A DNA stretch of 64,000 bases from Chitinilyticum litopenaei DSM 21440 (lineage in GTDB: Bacteria; Pseudomonadota; Gammaproteobacteria; Burkholderiales; Chitinibacteraceae): the NCBI RefSeq assembly GCF_000428145.1, contig NZ_ATZJ01000006.1:62001-126000 (forward strand), written 5' to 3'. The notes below the pieces were generated by a model. The model was not told where the DNA came from and searched no databases. It saw nothing but the letters and a program-made list of their open reading frames with translations. The first letter of the stretch is position 1; every line of letters starts with the position of its first letter. The translations under genes were made by a program, and so were the position numbers. Shown in pieces: positions 45,547-53,654 of this stretch.

Positions 45547-46635
45547 TCAACCCAGGATGAAGTGGCCAGCGTCATAGCGCCAGGCCAGTTCGACGAGGTC
45601 GTTGTCATCGAAGAATTTGGCGCGGCCCGGCGCCGAATTCGGCAGCATGGTTTCGACCAGCATGCCATTGTCCAGCTCGACGATGTAGATGGTCACGTCG
45701 CCCAGATACAGGCAGTCGTGCACCTTGCCCTTGAAATGCACCTCGTCGCTGTCATCGGCCGGCAGCGTGGCGCCGAGCTTGATCTTCTCGGGGCGCAAGG
45801 CCAGACACCCCTTCTGGCCGACCTGCGCGCCAGCCACCGGCTGCACGTGGCACAGGCCGACACCGGCGATTTCCAGCGTCATGCGCTCCGGGCCAAGCTC
45901 GCTCACCGTGGCTTCGAGCAGATTGCACTGGCCGATGAAATCGGCGACGAAGCGGCTCTTCGGATAGCTGTAGATGTGCTCGGGCGCGTCGAGCTGCTCG
46001 ACATGACCCTTGTTCATCACGGCGATGCGGTGCGACAGCGCCAGCGCCTCGCCCTGATCGTGCGTGACATAGACAAAGGTGATGCCGACTTCCTTTTGCA
46101 GGGTGATCAGCTCGATCTGCATCTGTTCACGCAGCTTGGCATCCAGCGCCGAGAGCGGCTCGTCAAGCAGCAACAGCTTCGGGCGGTTGACCAGTGCGCG
46201 GGCAATCGCCACACGCTGGCGCTGGCCGCCGGACAATTCATGCGGATAACGCTTGGCGAACTCCTGCAGGCGCACGTCTTCCAGCAGTTCGTCGACGCGC
46301 CCGGCAATCTGCGCCTGGGGCACGCCGGCCATCTTCAGCGGAAAGGCGATGTTTTGCGCCACCGTCATGTGCGGAAACAGCGCGTAATTCTGGAAAACCG
46401 TGTGCACCGGCCGTTTTTCCGGCGGAACGTTGGCGACATTGATGCCGTCCAGAACAATTTCGCCAGAATCGGGTCTTTCAAAACCAGCCAGCATGCGCAG
46501 CAGCGTGGTTTTGCCGCAACCGGACGGGCCCAGCAGCGTAAAGAATTCACCCGCCTCGACGGCAAGGCTGACATGATTGACGGCAGTAAAATCGCCGAAC
46601 CGCTTGACGACGTCGCGGATCTCCAGGAGGGCCAT
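45547..46635 (-). CDS. potG: Polyamine ABC transporter ATP-binding protein PotG
   Basis: 362 residues. Walker A is LLGPSGCGKTTLL, signature HELSGGQRQRVAIARAL, Walker B LLLLDEPLSALD and the switch YVTHDQGEA. A C-terminal TOBE-like domain (about 280-360) follows. It powers polyamine uptake through PotH and PotI. GGAGG stands seven bases before the ATG at 46635. First gene of the potG-potH-potI unit, divergent from the HD-GYP gene across a 210-base shared promoter region. Confidence 0.95.
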   Translation of the reverse strand: MALLEIRDVVKRFGDFTAVNHVSLAVEAGEFFTLLGPSGCGKTTLLRMLAGFERPDSGEIVLDGINVANVPPEKRPVHTVFQNYALFPHMTVAQNIAFPLKMAGVPQAQIAGRVDELLEDVRLQEFAKRYPHELSGGQRQRVAIARALVNRPKLLLLDEPLSALDAKLREQMQIELITLQKEVGITFVYVTHDQGEALALSHRIAVMNKGHVEQLDAPEHIYSYPKSRFVADFIGQCNLLEATVSELGPERMTLEIAGVGLCHVQPVAGAQVGQKGCLALRPEKIKLGATLPADDSDEVHFKGKVHDCLYLGDVTIYIVELDNGMLVETMLPNSAPGRAKFFDDNDLVELAWRYDAGHFILG

Positions 46636-46785
46636 GATTTTCCTCACGAAAAAACGGCAGCCATTCTAGCAAGAAGCCTTGTCAGCCGGGGAGAAAATCG
46701 GGCGCAAGCCCGCCGGCCCACGGCGGCGTTGCAGCAAAAACCGCGACCCCGTCAAGAAGATGACAGCTTTTGAATTTGGAGCAGT

Positions 46786-46791
46786 TATAAT
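46786..46791 (+). promoter_or_regulatory. Perfect -10 element for the HD-GYP operon
   Basis: TATAAT, preceded by an AT-rich stretch, about 55 bases before the HD-GYP start. No clear -35 at 16-18 bases is visible (ATGACA at 46760 is 20 bases away). Confidence 0.5.
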
Positions 46792-46845
46792 CCGACGGTG
46801 CAGTGACACTCCGTCATTTGATCACCCTCGCCTTTCGGTCTGAAA

Positions 46846-48219
46846 TTGGAACTCCGCATACACGTTACCGATCTGGCGTTTGGCCTGTTTGTCACTGATC
46901 TGGACAGACCCTGGCTTGATACGCCGTTTCTGTTGCAAGGGTTTCTGCTGGAAACCCAGCAACAGCTGGATGACCTGGTCGAGTATTGCCAGTACGTCGA
47001 TGTAGACCTGGCGCGCTCGACGGGCGGGGCATCGCGCTGGCGCTATCTGGCCGACCGTTACGCCAACCCGGTTCCCGAGCAGACGGCCAACGCCACGCGC
47101 CCGCTGATCACCATCCAGAACGAACAGCAGGTCCAGGCCGAACGACGCGAGCGCCTGAACATCCTGCGCGAGCTGCGCCACCTCTTCACCTTCTGGCGTC
47201 GCCGCCAGTACGCCAGCAGCCATCCGGAGCCGGCCCGCGACGAACAGATCATCCTCTATGACGATTCCTGCTCGCTGGAGCAGGAATTGCCGCAAGCCAC
47301 CCAGATTCACCGCGCCGCCGAAGAGCAGCTCGACAATTTTGTCGACGCCATCCGCGCCGACCTGCAGCCCAGGACGGAAGCGATTCATGAGGTGGTCGAC
47401 TCCATGGTCGATTCCATCGTGCGCAACCCCAATGCGCTGATCTGGCTGACGCAATTGCGCCAGCGCGACCGCTACAGCTACAGCCATGCCGTCGATGCCG
47501 CCGTTTACCTGCTGGCCTTTGGCCGCCACCTCGGATATGGCAAGCAGGACCTGCACAACCTGGGCTTTGCCGGACTGATGCTCGACATCGGCAAGCTGCG
47601 CCTGCCCGACCAGCTGCTGCATCGCGAAGGGCGCTTTTCACCCGGCGAATTCATGCTGATGAAAACGCATGTGCAGCACAGTCTCGACATTCTCAACCAG
47701 CTCGACGAGGTCGACCCCGATGTCATCGACACCGTCGCCCGCCACCACGAACGCCACGATGGCAGCGGCTACCCGATGAAGCTGCGGGGTGAAGCCATCG
47801 GCATCTTCGGCTCGATGGCCGGCATCGTCGACTGCTTTACCGCGCTGATCAGCGAACGCGCCTACTCCAGCAGCAAAACCATCTACGAAGCGCTGCAGCT
47901 GCTCTACAAGTGGAGCGAGCGCTATTTCCACCCGGCGCTTGTCGAGCAGTTCGCCCAGTGCATCGGCATCTTCCCGGTCGGCGCCCTGGTCGAGTTGTCC
48001 TGCGGCGACGTCGGCATCGTCATCAGCCAGAGCCGCACGCGCCGCCTCAAGCCCAAGGTGCTGCTGATCCTGGGCCCGGACAAGCTGCCGCATGCCCGTC
48101 CGCAAATCCTGGACCTGATGAGCAACCCGACCACGGTTGCCAATATCCCGATCAACATCCGCCGCGAATTGCCGCTGGGCAGTTACGGCATCGACCCCGC
48201 CGAATACTTTCAGGGCTGA
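46846..48219 (+). CDS. HD-GYP domain protein with altered metal site (DUF3391 + HD-GYP)
   Basis: 457 residues. An N-terminal DUF3391-like region (about 1-60) is followed by an HD-GYP domain (about 200-400). The domain has SHAVDA (His214), the motif RHHERHDGSGYP, and VDCFTALISERAY. HD-GYP enzymes hydrolyse c-di-GMP at a metal centre. The HD pair that normally reads HDIGK is LDIGK here (Leu246-Asp247), so one metal ligand is missing and activity is uncertain. No in-frame ATG is near and a TGA lies nine codons upstream, so the start is TTG at 46846 (or CTG at 46840). The EAL gene follows two bases after the stop. Confidence 0.87.
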   Translation: MELRIHVTDLAFGLFVTDLDRPWLDTPFLLQGFLLETQQQLDDLVEYCQYVDVDLARSTGGASRWRYLADRYANPVPEQTANATRPLITIQNEQQVQAERRERLNILRELRHLFTFWRRRQYASSHPEPARDEQIILYDDSCSLEQELPQATQIHRAAEEQLDNFVDAIRADLQPRTEAIHEVVDSMVDSIVRNPNALIWLTQLRQRDRYSYSHAVDAAVYLLAFGRHLGYGKQDLHNLGFAGLMLDIGKLRLPDQLLHREGRFSPGEFMLMKTHVQHSLDILNQLDEVDPDVIDTVARHHERHDGSGYPMKLRGEAIGIFGSMAGIVDCFTALISERAYSSSKTIYEALQLLYKWSERYFHPALVEQFAQCIGIFPVGALVELSCGDVGIVISQSRTRRLKPKVLLILGPDKLPHARPQILDLMSNPTTVANIPINIRRELPLGSYGIDPAEYFQG

Positions 48220-48221
48220 CC

Positions 48222-49859
48222 ATGCCACGCCTGCACGCCGACCAGTTCACCCAGCATCTTGCCGGCCTGCGGGCCTTTCTGGACAAGACCCCCTTCGATG
48301 AACAGCTGCTTGGCGAACGCATTGCCGCCCTGCTCGACGAAGCGGGCGTCTTTGACAGTCACGACCACGCCATCTACGTCGATTATTTCCGGCGCCTGCA
48401 CCAGGGCAAGCACGATCCGGAGCTCTGGCCACGCCTGAGCACCGGCAGCCTGCAGCAGGCCAGCGCCGTGTTCCTGGCCTGGCACCAGTTGCTGGCCGGG
48501 CATTGTCCGGCCGAACTGCAGGCTACGCTGGATCGCCTGTGCCTCGAAGGCCTGGCCGTGCAGCAGACCTACGCCACGCCACGGCTGCGCGCGGTACGCC
48601 ACAGCCACACGCTGGACACCGGCACCGGCCTGCCCAATACCACGGCGCTGGGCCAGCTGCTGCTGCAGGCGCGCGAACGCACCGAACCGGGCAAGCTGAC
48701 CGCGCTGCTGCACATCGACTTCGGCTCGGCCATGCGCAGCTGCAGCGACCATACCCTGCTGTGCGCGGCCGAGCGCCTGCGCACCATGCAGCGCCATCAC
48801 GACAGCCTGCTGCTGATTGATCGCCACACGCTGGGACTGGTGCTGCCCAACCTGTCCGGCAGCGGGCACGCCATGCTCGCGGCCCATCGCGCCCTGGCGC
48901 TGATCAGCGAGGGACTGGAGCTCGGCGGCCTCACCGTGCGCCTGCACCCGCAAATCGGCATTGCCCTTTATCCGGAGCACGGCAGCGAGGCCTCCACGCT
49001 GCTCAGCGCCGCCGCGCAGGCCGCACATGAATTCACGCAGAACGGCATTGGCCTGTACGACGCGAGCCGCGACTGGCTGGGCCAGCTGATCAAGCGCCTG
49101 GAAACGCCGCTGCGCGAAGCTCTGCTGAACAACCGCTTCCAGCTGGTTTTCCAGCCCCAGCTGACGGCCGACGGCAAAACGCTGCACGGCGTGGAATGCC
49201 TGCTGCGCTGGCATGACGAGGAGCTGGGCCAGGTGCCGCCGCACCAGATCCTGCGCGTGGCCGAGCATCTGGGGCTGATGGGCTCGGTCACCCAGTGGAT
49301 CATCAACGCGGCCTTGCGGCAATTCCGCCAGCTGATGAACGAAGGGCTGCCCGGCACACTGAGCATCAACCTCTCGCCATCCAACCTGCGCGACCTGGAG
49401 CTGGCCGCCTTTATCGGCAACGCCTGCTCGATCTGGGGCGTGCCGGGCAACCGCCTGGTCTTTGAGGTGACCGAGTCGGCCGTCATCGATGATCTGGATT
49501 CGGCCTTGCGCATCCTGGAACAGATCAAGTCACTCGGCTGCCGCCTGGCGCTGGATGATTTTGGCACCGGCTTTTCCTCGCTGACCTATCTGAAACGGCT
49601 GCCGATCGACGAACTCAAGATCGACATGAGCTTCATCCAGGCCATCAGCAGCTCGGCGCGTGACGCCGACATCGTGCTCAGCATCATCGAACTGGCCCAC
49701 CGCCTGCAGCTGCAGGTCATTGCCGAGGGCGTGGAAGATCAGCCCACCGTCGAACTGCTGCGGCAGATGGGCGCCGACATCATCCAGGGTTATTACTTCA
49801 GCAAACCGCTCAGCCCCAGCACGCTGGGCAATTTTCACCAGGCGCTTGGCGCCAACTGA
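48222..49859 (+). CDS. Degenerate-GGDEF / EAL c-di-GMP phosphodiesterase
   Basis: 545 residues, no signal or membrane helix. The N-terminal 130 residues are of unknown type. A GGDEF-like domain (about 135-290) has lost its signature (RHTLGLVLPNL where GGDEF should be), so it is not a cyclase. The EAL domain (about 300-540) keeps the catalytic set: Glu325 in GVECLLRW, INLSPSNL, FEVTESAV, LDDFGTGFSSLTYL, the Lys of ELKIDMSFI, and AEGVED. It should cut c-di-GMP to pGpG. It lies between the HD-GYP and dGTPase genes with gaps of 2 and 14 bases. Confidence 0.9.
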   Translation: MPRLHADQFTQHLAGLRAFLDKTPFDEQLLGERIAALLDEAGVFDSHDHAIYVDYFRRLHQGKHDPELWPRLSTGSLQQASAVFLAWHQLLAGHCPAELQATLDRLCLEGLAVQQTYATPRLRAVRHSHTLDTGTGLPNTTALGQLLLQARERTEPGKLTALLHIDFGSAMRSCSDHTLLCAAERLRTMQRHHDSLLLIDRHTLGLVLPNLSGSGHAMLAAHRALALISEGLELGGLTVRLHPQIGIALYPEHGSEASTLLSAAAQAAHEFTQNGIGLYDASRDWLGQLIKRLETPLREALLNNRFQLVFQPQLTADGKTLHGVECLLRWHDEELGQVPPHQILRVAEHLGLMGSVTQWIINAALRQFRQLMNEGLPGTLSINLSPSNLRDLELAAFIGNACSIWGVPGNRLVFEVTESAVIDDLDSALRILEQIKSLGCRLALDDFGTGFSSLTYLKRLPIDELKIDMSFIQAISSSARDADIVLSIIELAHRLQLQVIAEGVEDQPTVELLRQMGADIIQGYYFSKPLSPSTLGNFHQALGAN

Positions 49860-49873
49860 CCTCCGGCAAGCTC

Positions 49874-51193
49874 ATGATGGATTGGCAGCAATTGCTCAGC
49901 GCACAGCGTCTGGGTGCCCCCCGGCTTGAACATGACCCGCAGGTGGGTCGCAGCCACTACCACAAGGATCATGACCGCATCGTGTTCTGTTCGCCGTTCC
50001 GGCGCATGGGCCGCAAGACCCAGGTGCACCCGATGACGGAAAACGACCATGTGCACACGCGGCTGACCCACTCGCTGGAAGTCGCCTGCGTCGGCCGCAG
50101 CCTGGGCGTGCTGATCGGCGAACGCCTGGGAGAGCGGCTGCCGGAAGGCATCACGCCCTATGACCTGGGCGCCATCGTGCAGGCCGCCTGCCTGGCGCAC
50201 GACATCGGCAACCCGCCCTTCGGGCATGCCGGCGAATATGCAATCCGCGACTGGTTCCGCCGCGACGGACACGCCTACCTGATGCAGAAACTCAGCGCCG
50301 AAGAGCGCCGCGACCTGACCACCTACGAAGGCAATGCCCAGGGCTTCCGCATCATCACGCAACTGGAAAACCACCGCTTCGAAGGCGGCCTGCGCCTGAC
50401 CTTCGCCACCATCGGCACCACGCTGAAATACCCGTGGACCAGCGAGCACGCCGGCGGCAAGGGCAAGTTCAGCTGCTATCAATCGGAAAAGGCCATTCTT
50501 GCCGAGGTTGCCCGCGAGCTTGGCCTGCCCGAGCTGGCGCCGGGCAAATGGGCGCGTCATCCGCTGTCCTACCTGATGGAGGCCGCGGACGACATCTGCT
50601 ACGCCATTCTCGATCTGGAAGACGGCATCGAGATCGGCATGCTGCCCTATGAAATCGTCGAGCCCATCCTGCTGAAGATCTGCGGCGGCGACCGTGATCT
50701 GCTGGCGCTGGAAGTCGCCGCCGCACCATCGGTTCGCCGCAAGATTTCACTCTTGCGCGGCAAGGCCATCGAGCGCTGCGTGCAGGATGTCGCCAGCACC
50801 TTCATGGCACAGTACGAACGGCTGATGGCGGGCAGCTACCAGGGTGACCTGCTCAACGACTGCCCGCTGGGGATGCGTCAGGGCATCAACGAAGCCAAGC
50901 AGCTGGCGCGCGACCGCATCTTCAACGAACGGCGCAAGATCGAGATCGAGGTCGGCTCCTTCACCTGCCTCGACATCCTGCTCGACGCCTTCTGCAATGC
51001 GGCCTACCAGCTGAAGGTCGCGCCACAGATGCCCTTTCGCATGAAGCGTGTGCTGGACCTGATGGAGTACAACGCCCCCAAGCGCGAGTGGGAGTTGTAT
51101 GAAACCTACCGCCGCGTGCTGGACTTCATCGGCGGCATGACCGACAACTATGCGACCTATCTGGCGCAACAGGTCGGCGGCATGGGGAGATAG
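49874..51193 (+). CDS. dgt: Deoxyguanosinetriphosphate triphosphohydrolase-like protein
   Basis: 439 residues. An HD-domain dNTP triphosphohydrolase: HTRLTHSLEV gives the first metal His, ACLAHDIGNPPFGHAGE the HD pair and the family's GNPPFGH loop, and YLMEAADDICYAILDLEDG the later Asp. It splits dNTPs (dGTP in E. coli) into nucleoside and triphosphate. ATG at 49874 or 49877 may be used. The gene follows the EAL gene at 14 bases, so it is probably the third gene of the unit; a 47-base repeat begins two bases after its stop and a terminator lies further on. Confidence 0.92.
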   Translation: MMDWQQLLSAQRLGAPRLEHDPQVGRSHYHKDHDRIVFCSPFRRMGRKTQVHPMTENDHVHTRLTHSLEVACVGRSLGVLIGERLGERLPEGITPYDLGAIVQAACLAHDIGNPPFGHAGEYAIRDWFRRDGHAYLMQKLSAEERRDLTTYEGNAQGFRIITQLENHRFEGGLRLTFATIGTTLKYPWTSEHAGGKGKFSCYQSEKAILAEVARELGLPELAPGKWARHPLSYLMEAADDICYAILDLEDGIEIGMLPYEIVEPILLKICGGDRDLLALEVAAAPSVRRKISLLRGKAIERCVQDVASTFMAQYERLMAGSYQGDLLNDCPLGMRQGINEAKQLARDRIFNERRKIEIEVGSFTCLDILLDAFCNAAYQLKVAPQMPFRMKRVLDLMEYNAPKREWELYETYRRVLDFIGGMTDNYATYLAQQVGGMGR

Positions 51194-51195
51194 AA

Positions 51196-51242
51196 GGTAT
51201 ATAGCCAAAACCATTTACAAGAAATGGCTTCAACAACATACC
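51196..51242 (+). repeat. 47-base imperfect palindrome, copy 7
   Basis: GGTAT/ATACC outer arms perfect, AACC and GGCT inside, with CCATTT/AAATGG adding an inner hairpin. It begins two bases after the dgt stop. Confidence 0.85.
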
Positions 51243-51270
51243 ATGCACTGTATTTAACCACCTTGCCAAA

Positions 51271-51306
51271 ACAAACAGCGCCGGAATCCGGCGCTGTTTG
51301 TTTTTT
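51271..51306. terminator. Bidirectional terminator after dgt
   Basis: Perfect 14-base stem ACAAACAGCGCCGG and complement with a 3-base loop, followed by six T on the plus strand. It serves dgt and, on the other strand, the small gene at 51322-51504. Confidence 0.95.
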
Positions 51307-51321
51307 ACGGCCATGTCTGGC

Positions 51322-51504
51322 TCAGAACCAGAGCGGCGGCGGAATCAGCGGCTTTGCCTGTCCGGCCCGCGCTTCATTGACGTCCAGCAACCTCAATGCC
51401 GGCTGCGGCTCGCGACGATCACGCACCGGCTCTTGCTGCAGCTCGCGCATCCCCTTGGGCCCTGCTTCCGGCTGGCCATCAGCCATCGAAAATACCCTGA
51501 CCAT
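51322..51504 (-). CDS. Small 60-residue protein of unknown function
   Basis: The start at 51504 is preceded by AGGAGGTG, almost perfectly complementary to 16S rRNA, with six bases between AGGAGG and ATG. The product (MVRVFSMADGQPEAG... ending PLIPPPLWF) is basic/polar, has no membrane helix and matches nothing I recognise. A strong bidirectional terminator lies 16 bases after its stop. The combination of ribosome binding site, open frame and terminator supports a real gene; there is no direct proof of expression. It lies between two copies of the 47-base repeat. Confidence 0.6.
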   Translation of the reverse strand: MVRVFSMADGQPEAGPKGMRELQQEPVRDRREPQPALRLLDVNEARAGQAKPLIPPPLWF

Positions 51505-51786
51505 GATGCACCTCCTGTGCGTGAACAAAAACAACATCCTTACACCCAATATCGGCCCGTCAGCTGCAAAACTCAATCCCGCCGGCACAAATAAATGCAG
51601 CACTGTCCACCCGACTGCCAAGCGGCGGAAAAGCCGGGGCAGGCGGACTGAGAGATGGGGAACTTGCGTATGACCTGCCCAAGCATTTCATCTGAAGGAC
51701 AAAGGCTGGTGCTTCGTTTGCCCATCAAGCCAGCATCCTGTTGGCGCCACAACGCAAAGATGCGTTACGCGCGACAATGCAATCGC

Positions 51787-52647
51787 TCATGCGGCCAGCA
51801 GCCAGGGTGCAAACAGCGCCTGCAAGCGCGCTTCATTGACTTTCAATGAGCCTTGCCAGCCAGCCCAGGGCATTTCCATATCCGAGCGGCCTTTGGTGTT
51901 GCGCAATTCCTCGCCGGCCTTGACTATATCCAGCCAGCCAACCCAGTGCTCGCAGGAAAGATCAATGACGGCATTGGGTATTACGCCAACTCGTGCCAGC
52001 GAGTTAAGCAGGCCACGGCGGCTGTATTTGTCCACCTTGAGCAGTTTGGCTGCGTGCAGGCGCTGTTCAAATTGGCCGGGCGTTTCGTCCGGCGCTGCGT
52101 TGCGCAGCATGTCCAGCAGACGGGCGAAGGTAGCCTTGTCCTGCTCGCTGGGCACGATGTCCGGCTGGGCGAGAAAGTAGCGCAGGTTGAGGTAAATATA
52201 CTGCGGACTGACCCAATCGCCACCGAGGTGCAGGGCAAACTGGATATCGCTGTCATTTTGCACTTCCGGCTTATCGCTACCACCACAAAGATGGCAGCAC
52301 AGATAACAATCTCGCGCTTCATAGGGGTGAGCAGGCATGCTGTGCAAGTAATGCCAGGCAGCCAGCAAGGACAAGCCGCGCAAATAGCTGCCGCCGACCC
52401 CGGCAACAAAAGCATCCAGACAACGCTGGCGGCTGAGTTGCGGATGGTCTTTCAGTGCCAGCAGTTTATCCTGAACCTCGGCATGGCCGGAAAATGACTC
52501 AAGCCGATTGACCTGCCAGTTCATCTCCGCCAGAACGGCACGTTCCTTGTCCGACAAGGCTTCATCCGAATACACCGCCACTCCGGGCGGCTGCCAACTG
52601 GCGTTACAGGACTTATAGAGTTTTTTCAGGATGCGCAGTGCTTGCAT
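51787..52647 (-). CDS. Orphan protein with a CxxCCxxC cluster
   Basis: 286 residues from the ATG at 52647, which has AAGGAT eight bases before it. A continuous frame upstream to 52809 passes through a 47-base repeat and is unlikely to be coding. Near residue 120 are DCYLCCHLCGG, four Cys in ten residues that could bind zinc, and a further Cys later (LSCEHW). The rest is helical with many Trp and Tyr. I recognise no family. Codon use looks less GC-biased than in neighbours, which could reflect transfer. Upstream of it (51505-51786 on the other side) nothing coding is apparent. Confidence 0.68.
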   Translation of the reverse strand: MQALRILKKLYKSCNASWQPPGVAVYSDEALSDKERAVLAEMNWQVNRLESFSGHAEVQDKLLALKDHPQLSRQRCLDAFVAGVGGSYLRGLSLLAAWHYLHSMPAHPYEARDCYLCCHLCGGSDKPEVQNDSDIQFALHLGGDWVSPQYIYLNLRYFLAQPDIVPSEQDKATFARLLDMLRNAAPDETPGQFEQRLHAAKLLKVDKYSRRGLLNSLARVGVIPNAVIDLSCEHWVGWLDIVKAGEELRNTKGRSDMEMPWAGWQGSLKVNEARLQALFAPWLLAA

Positions 52648-52796
52648 GCTCAGATCCTTGTGGAAGCGGGCGGACGGCCTGCTCGAATGACTGACCCATT
52701 TTGTCATGGCCACGCCTGCTTTGCCGCAGTCCCAGCCCAGGAACATGGCGCGCCCCAGCGGGGGAAAAATCAGCTTGCATGAACTTGATGTACTTC

Positions 52797-52843
52797 GGTA
52801 TGTCGCCATAGCCGTTACTCATAAATGGCTACATCAACATACC
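52797..52843 (+). repeat. 47-base imperfect palindrome, copy 8
   Basis: All four arms perfect (GGTAT, AGCC, GGCT, ATACC) with the standard spacing and AAAT before GGCT. It lies between the orphan gene at 51787-52647 and the YgjP-type gene. Confidence 0.85.
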
Positions 52844-52946
52844 GGGCACAAAAAGTAAGGGGATGGGGAGAAACGCATTCACACGTCGCAGACCAGCCCC
52901 GCCCTTTTGCCCCATCCTGCGAGGAAAAAACGGGGAGCAGTGGCAA

Positions 52947-53654
52947 TTAGCCGATCTGCATATAGCGTTCGCCATGCTCCTTAAGTAGCAGGCGGTGCTG
53001 TTTCCAGTCAGGGCAGTGGCTGGCGACAATCGCCCAGAAGCGCGGCGAGTGATTCAGCTCCTGCAGGTGCGCCAGCTCATGGATCACCACATAGTCGATG
53101 ACCGCCGGCGGCGCCTGCATCAGCCGCCAGTTGAGGCGGATGGCGCCAGTGCTGGAGCAGCTTCCCCAGCGGCCCCGCGCACCGGACAGGGCAAAGGCGC
53201 TTGCCTGCAGGCCCATGCGCCCGGCCCAGAGCTGCAGGCGCTCGGCCAGATACACCCTGGCGCTGCGCTGCATGAAGCGCGCCAGATTCTGCCGGCGCTG
53301 CGCGTCATCGGCGCCGGCGACATCCAGCCCCCCATCCGCCAGCCGGGTGCGCGTGCCGGGACGGATGACCAGCGTTTGCCCCAGCCAGCTCAGCCGGCTC
53401 AGGTCGGCTTGCGGAGGAGTCGCGGCGGCGCGTGCGTGCATGCGCTGCCGTGCGGCCAGCAGCCAGTCATAGCGGGATTTCACGAAGGGCTCGATGGCGC
53501 TCCAGGGCAGGCGCTGCGGCGCCTTGACCTCGATCTGGCCATCGGCGCGCACCAGCAGCTGCACGGTGCGCCGCCTCGGCGAACGGGTCCAGAGCAGCGG
53601 CAGGGCCTGCCCGGGCCCGAACTCGACCAGCAGGGGTTTAGCGCTGGCCGCCAT
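52947..53654 (-). CDS. YgjP-type (DUF45) metallopeptidase-like protein
   Basis: 235 residues. The C-terminal half has the zinc-peptidase motif VVIHELAHLQELNHSPRFW, preceded by the family's RGRWGSCSSTGAIRLNWRL. The N-terminal half is a beta-strand-rich region with RRRTVQLLVRADGQIEVKAP. Biological role not established. The ATG at 53654 overlaps the plsC stop by 17 bases; a GTG at 53690 with a GGAG site would lengthen it by 12 residues and overlap more. Last gene of the glyQ-plsC unit. Confidence 0.82.
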   Translation of the reverse strand: MAASAKPLLVEFGPGQALPLLWTRSPRRRTVQLLVRADGQIEVKAPQRLPWSAIEPFVKSRYDWLLAARQRMHARAAATPPQADLSRLSWLGQTLVIRPGTRTRLADGGLDVAGADDAQRRQNLARFMQRSARVYLAERLQLWAGRMGLQASAFALSGARGRWGSCSSTGAIRLNWRLMQAPPAVIDYVVIHELAHLQELNHSPRFWAIVASHCPDWKQHRLLLKEHGERYMQIG

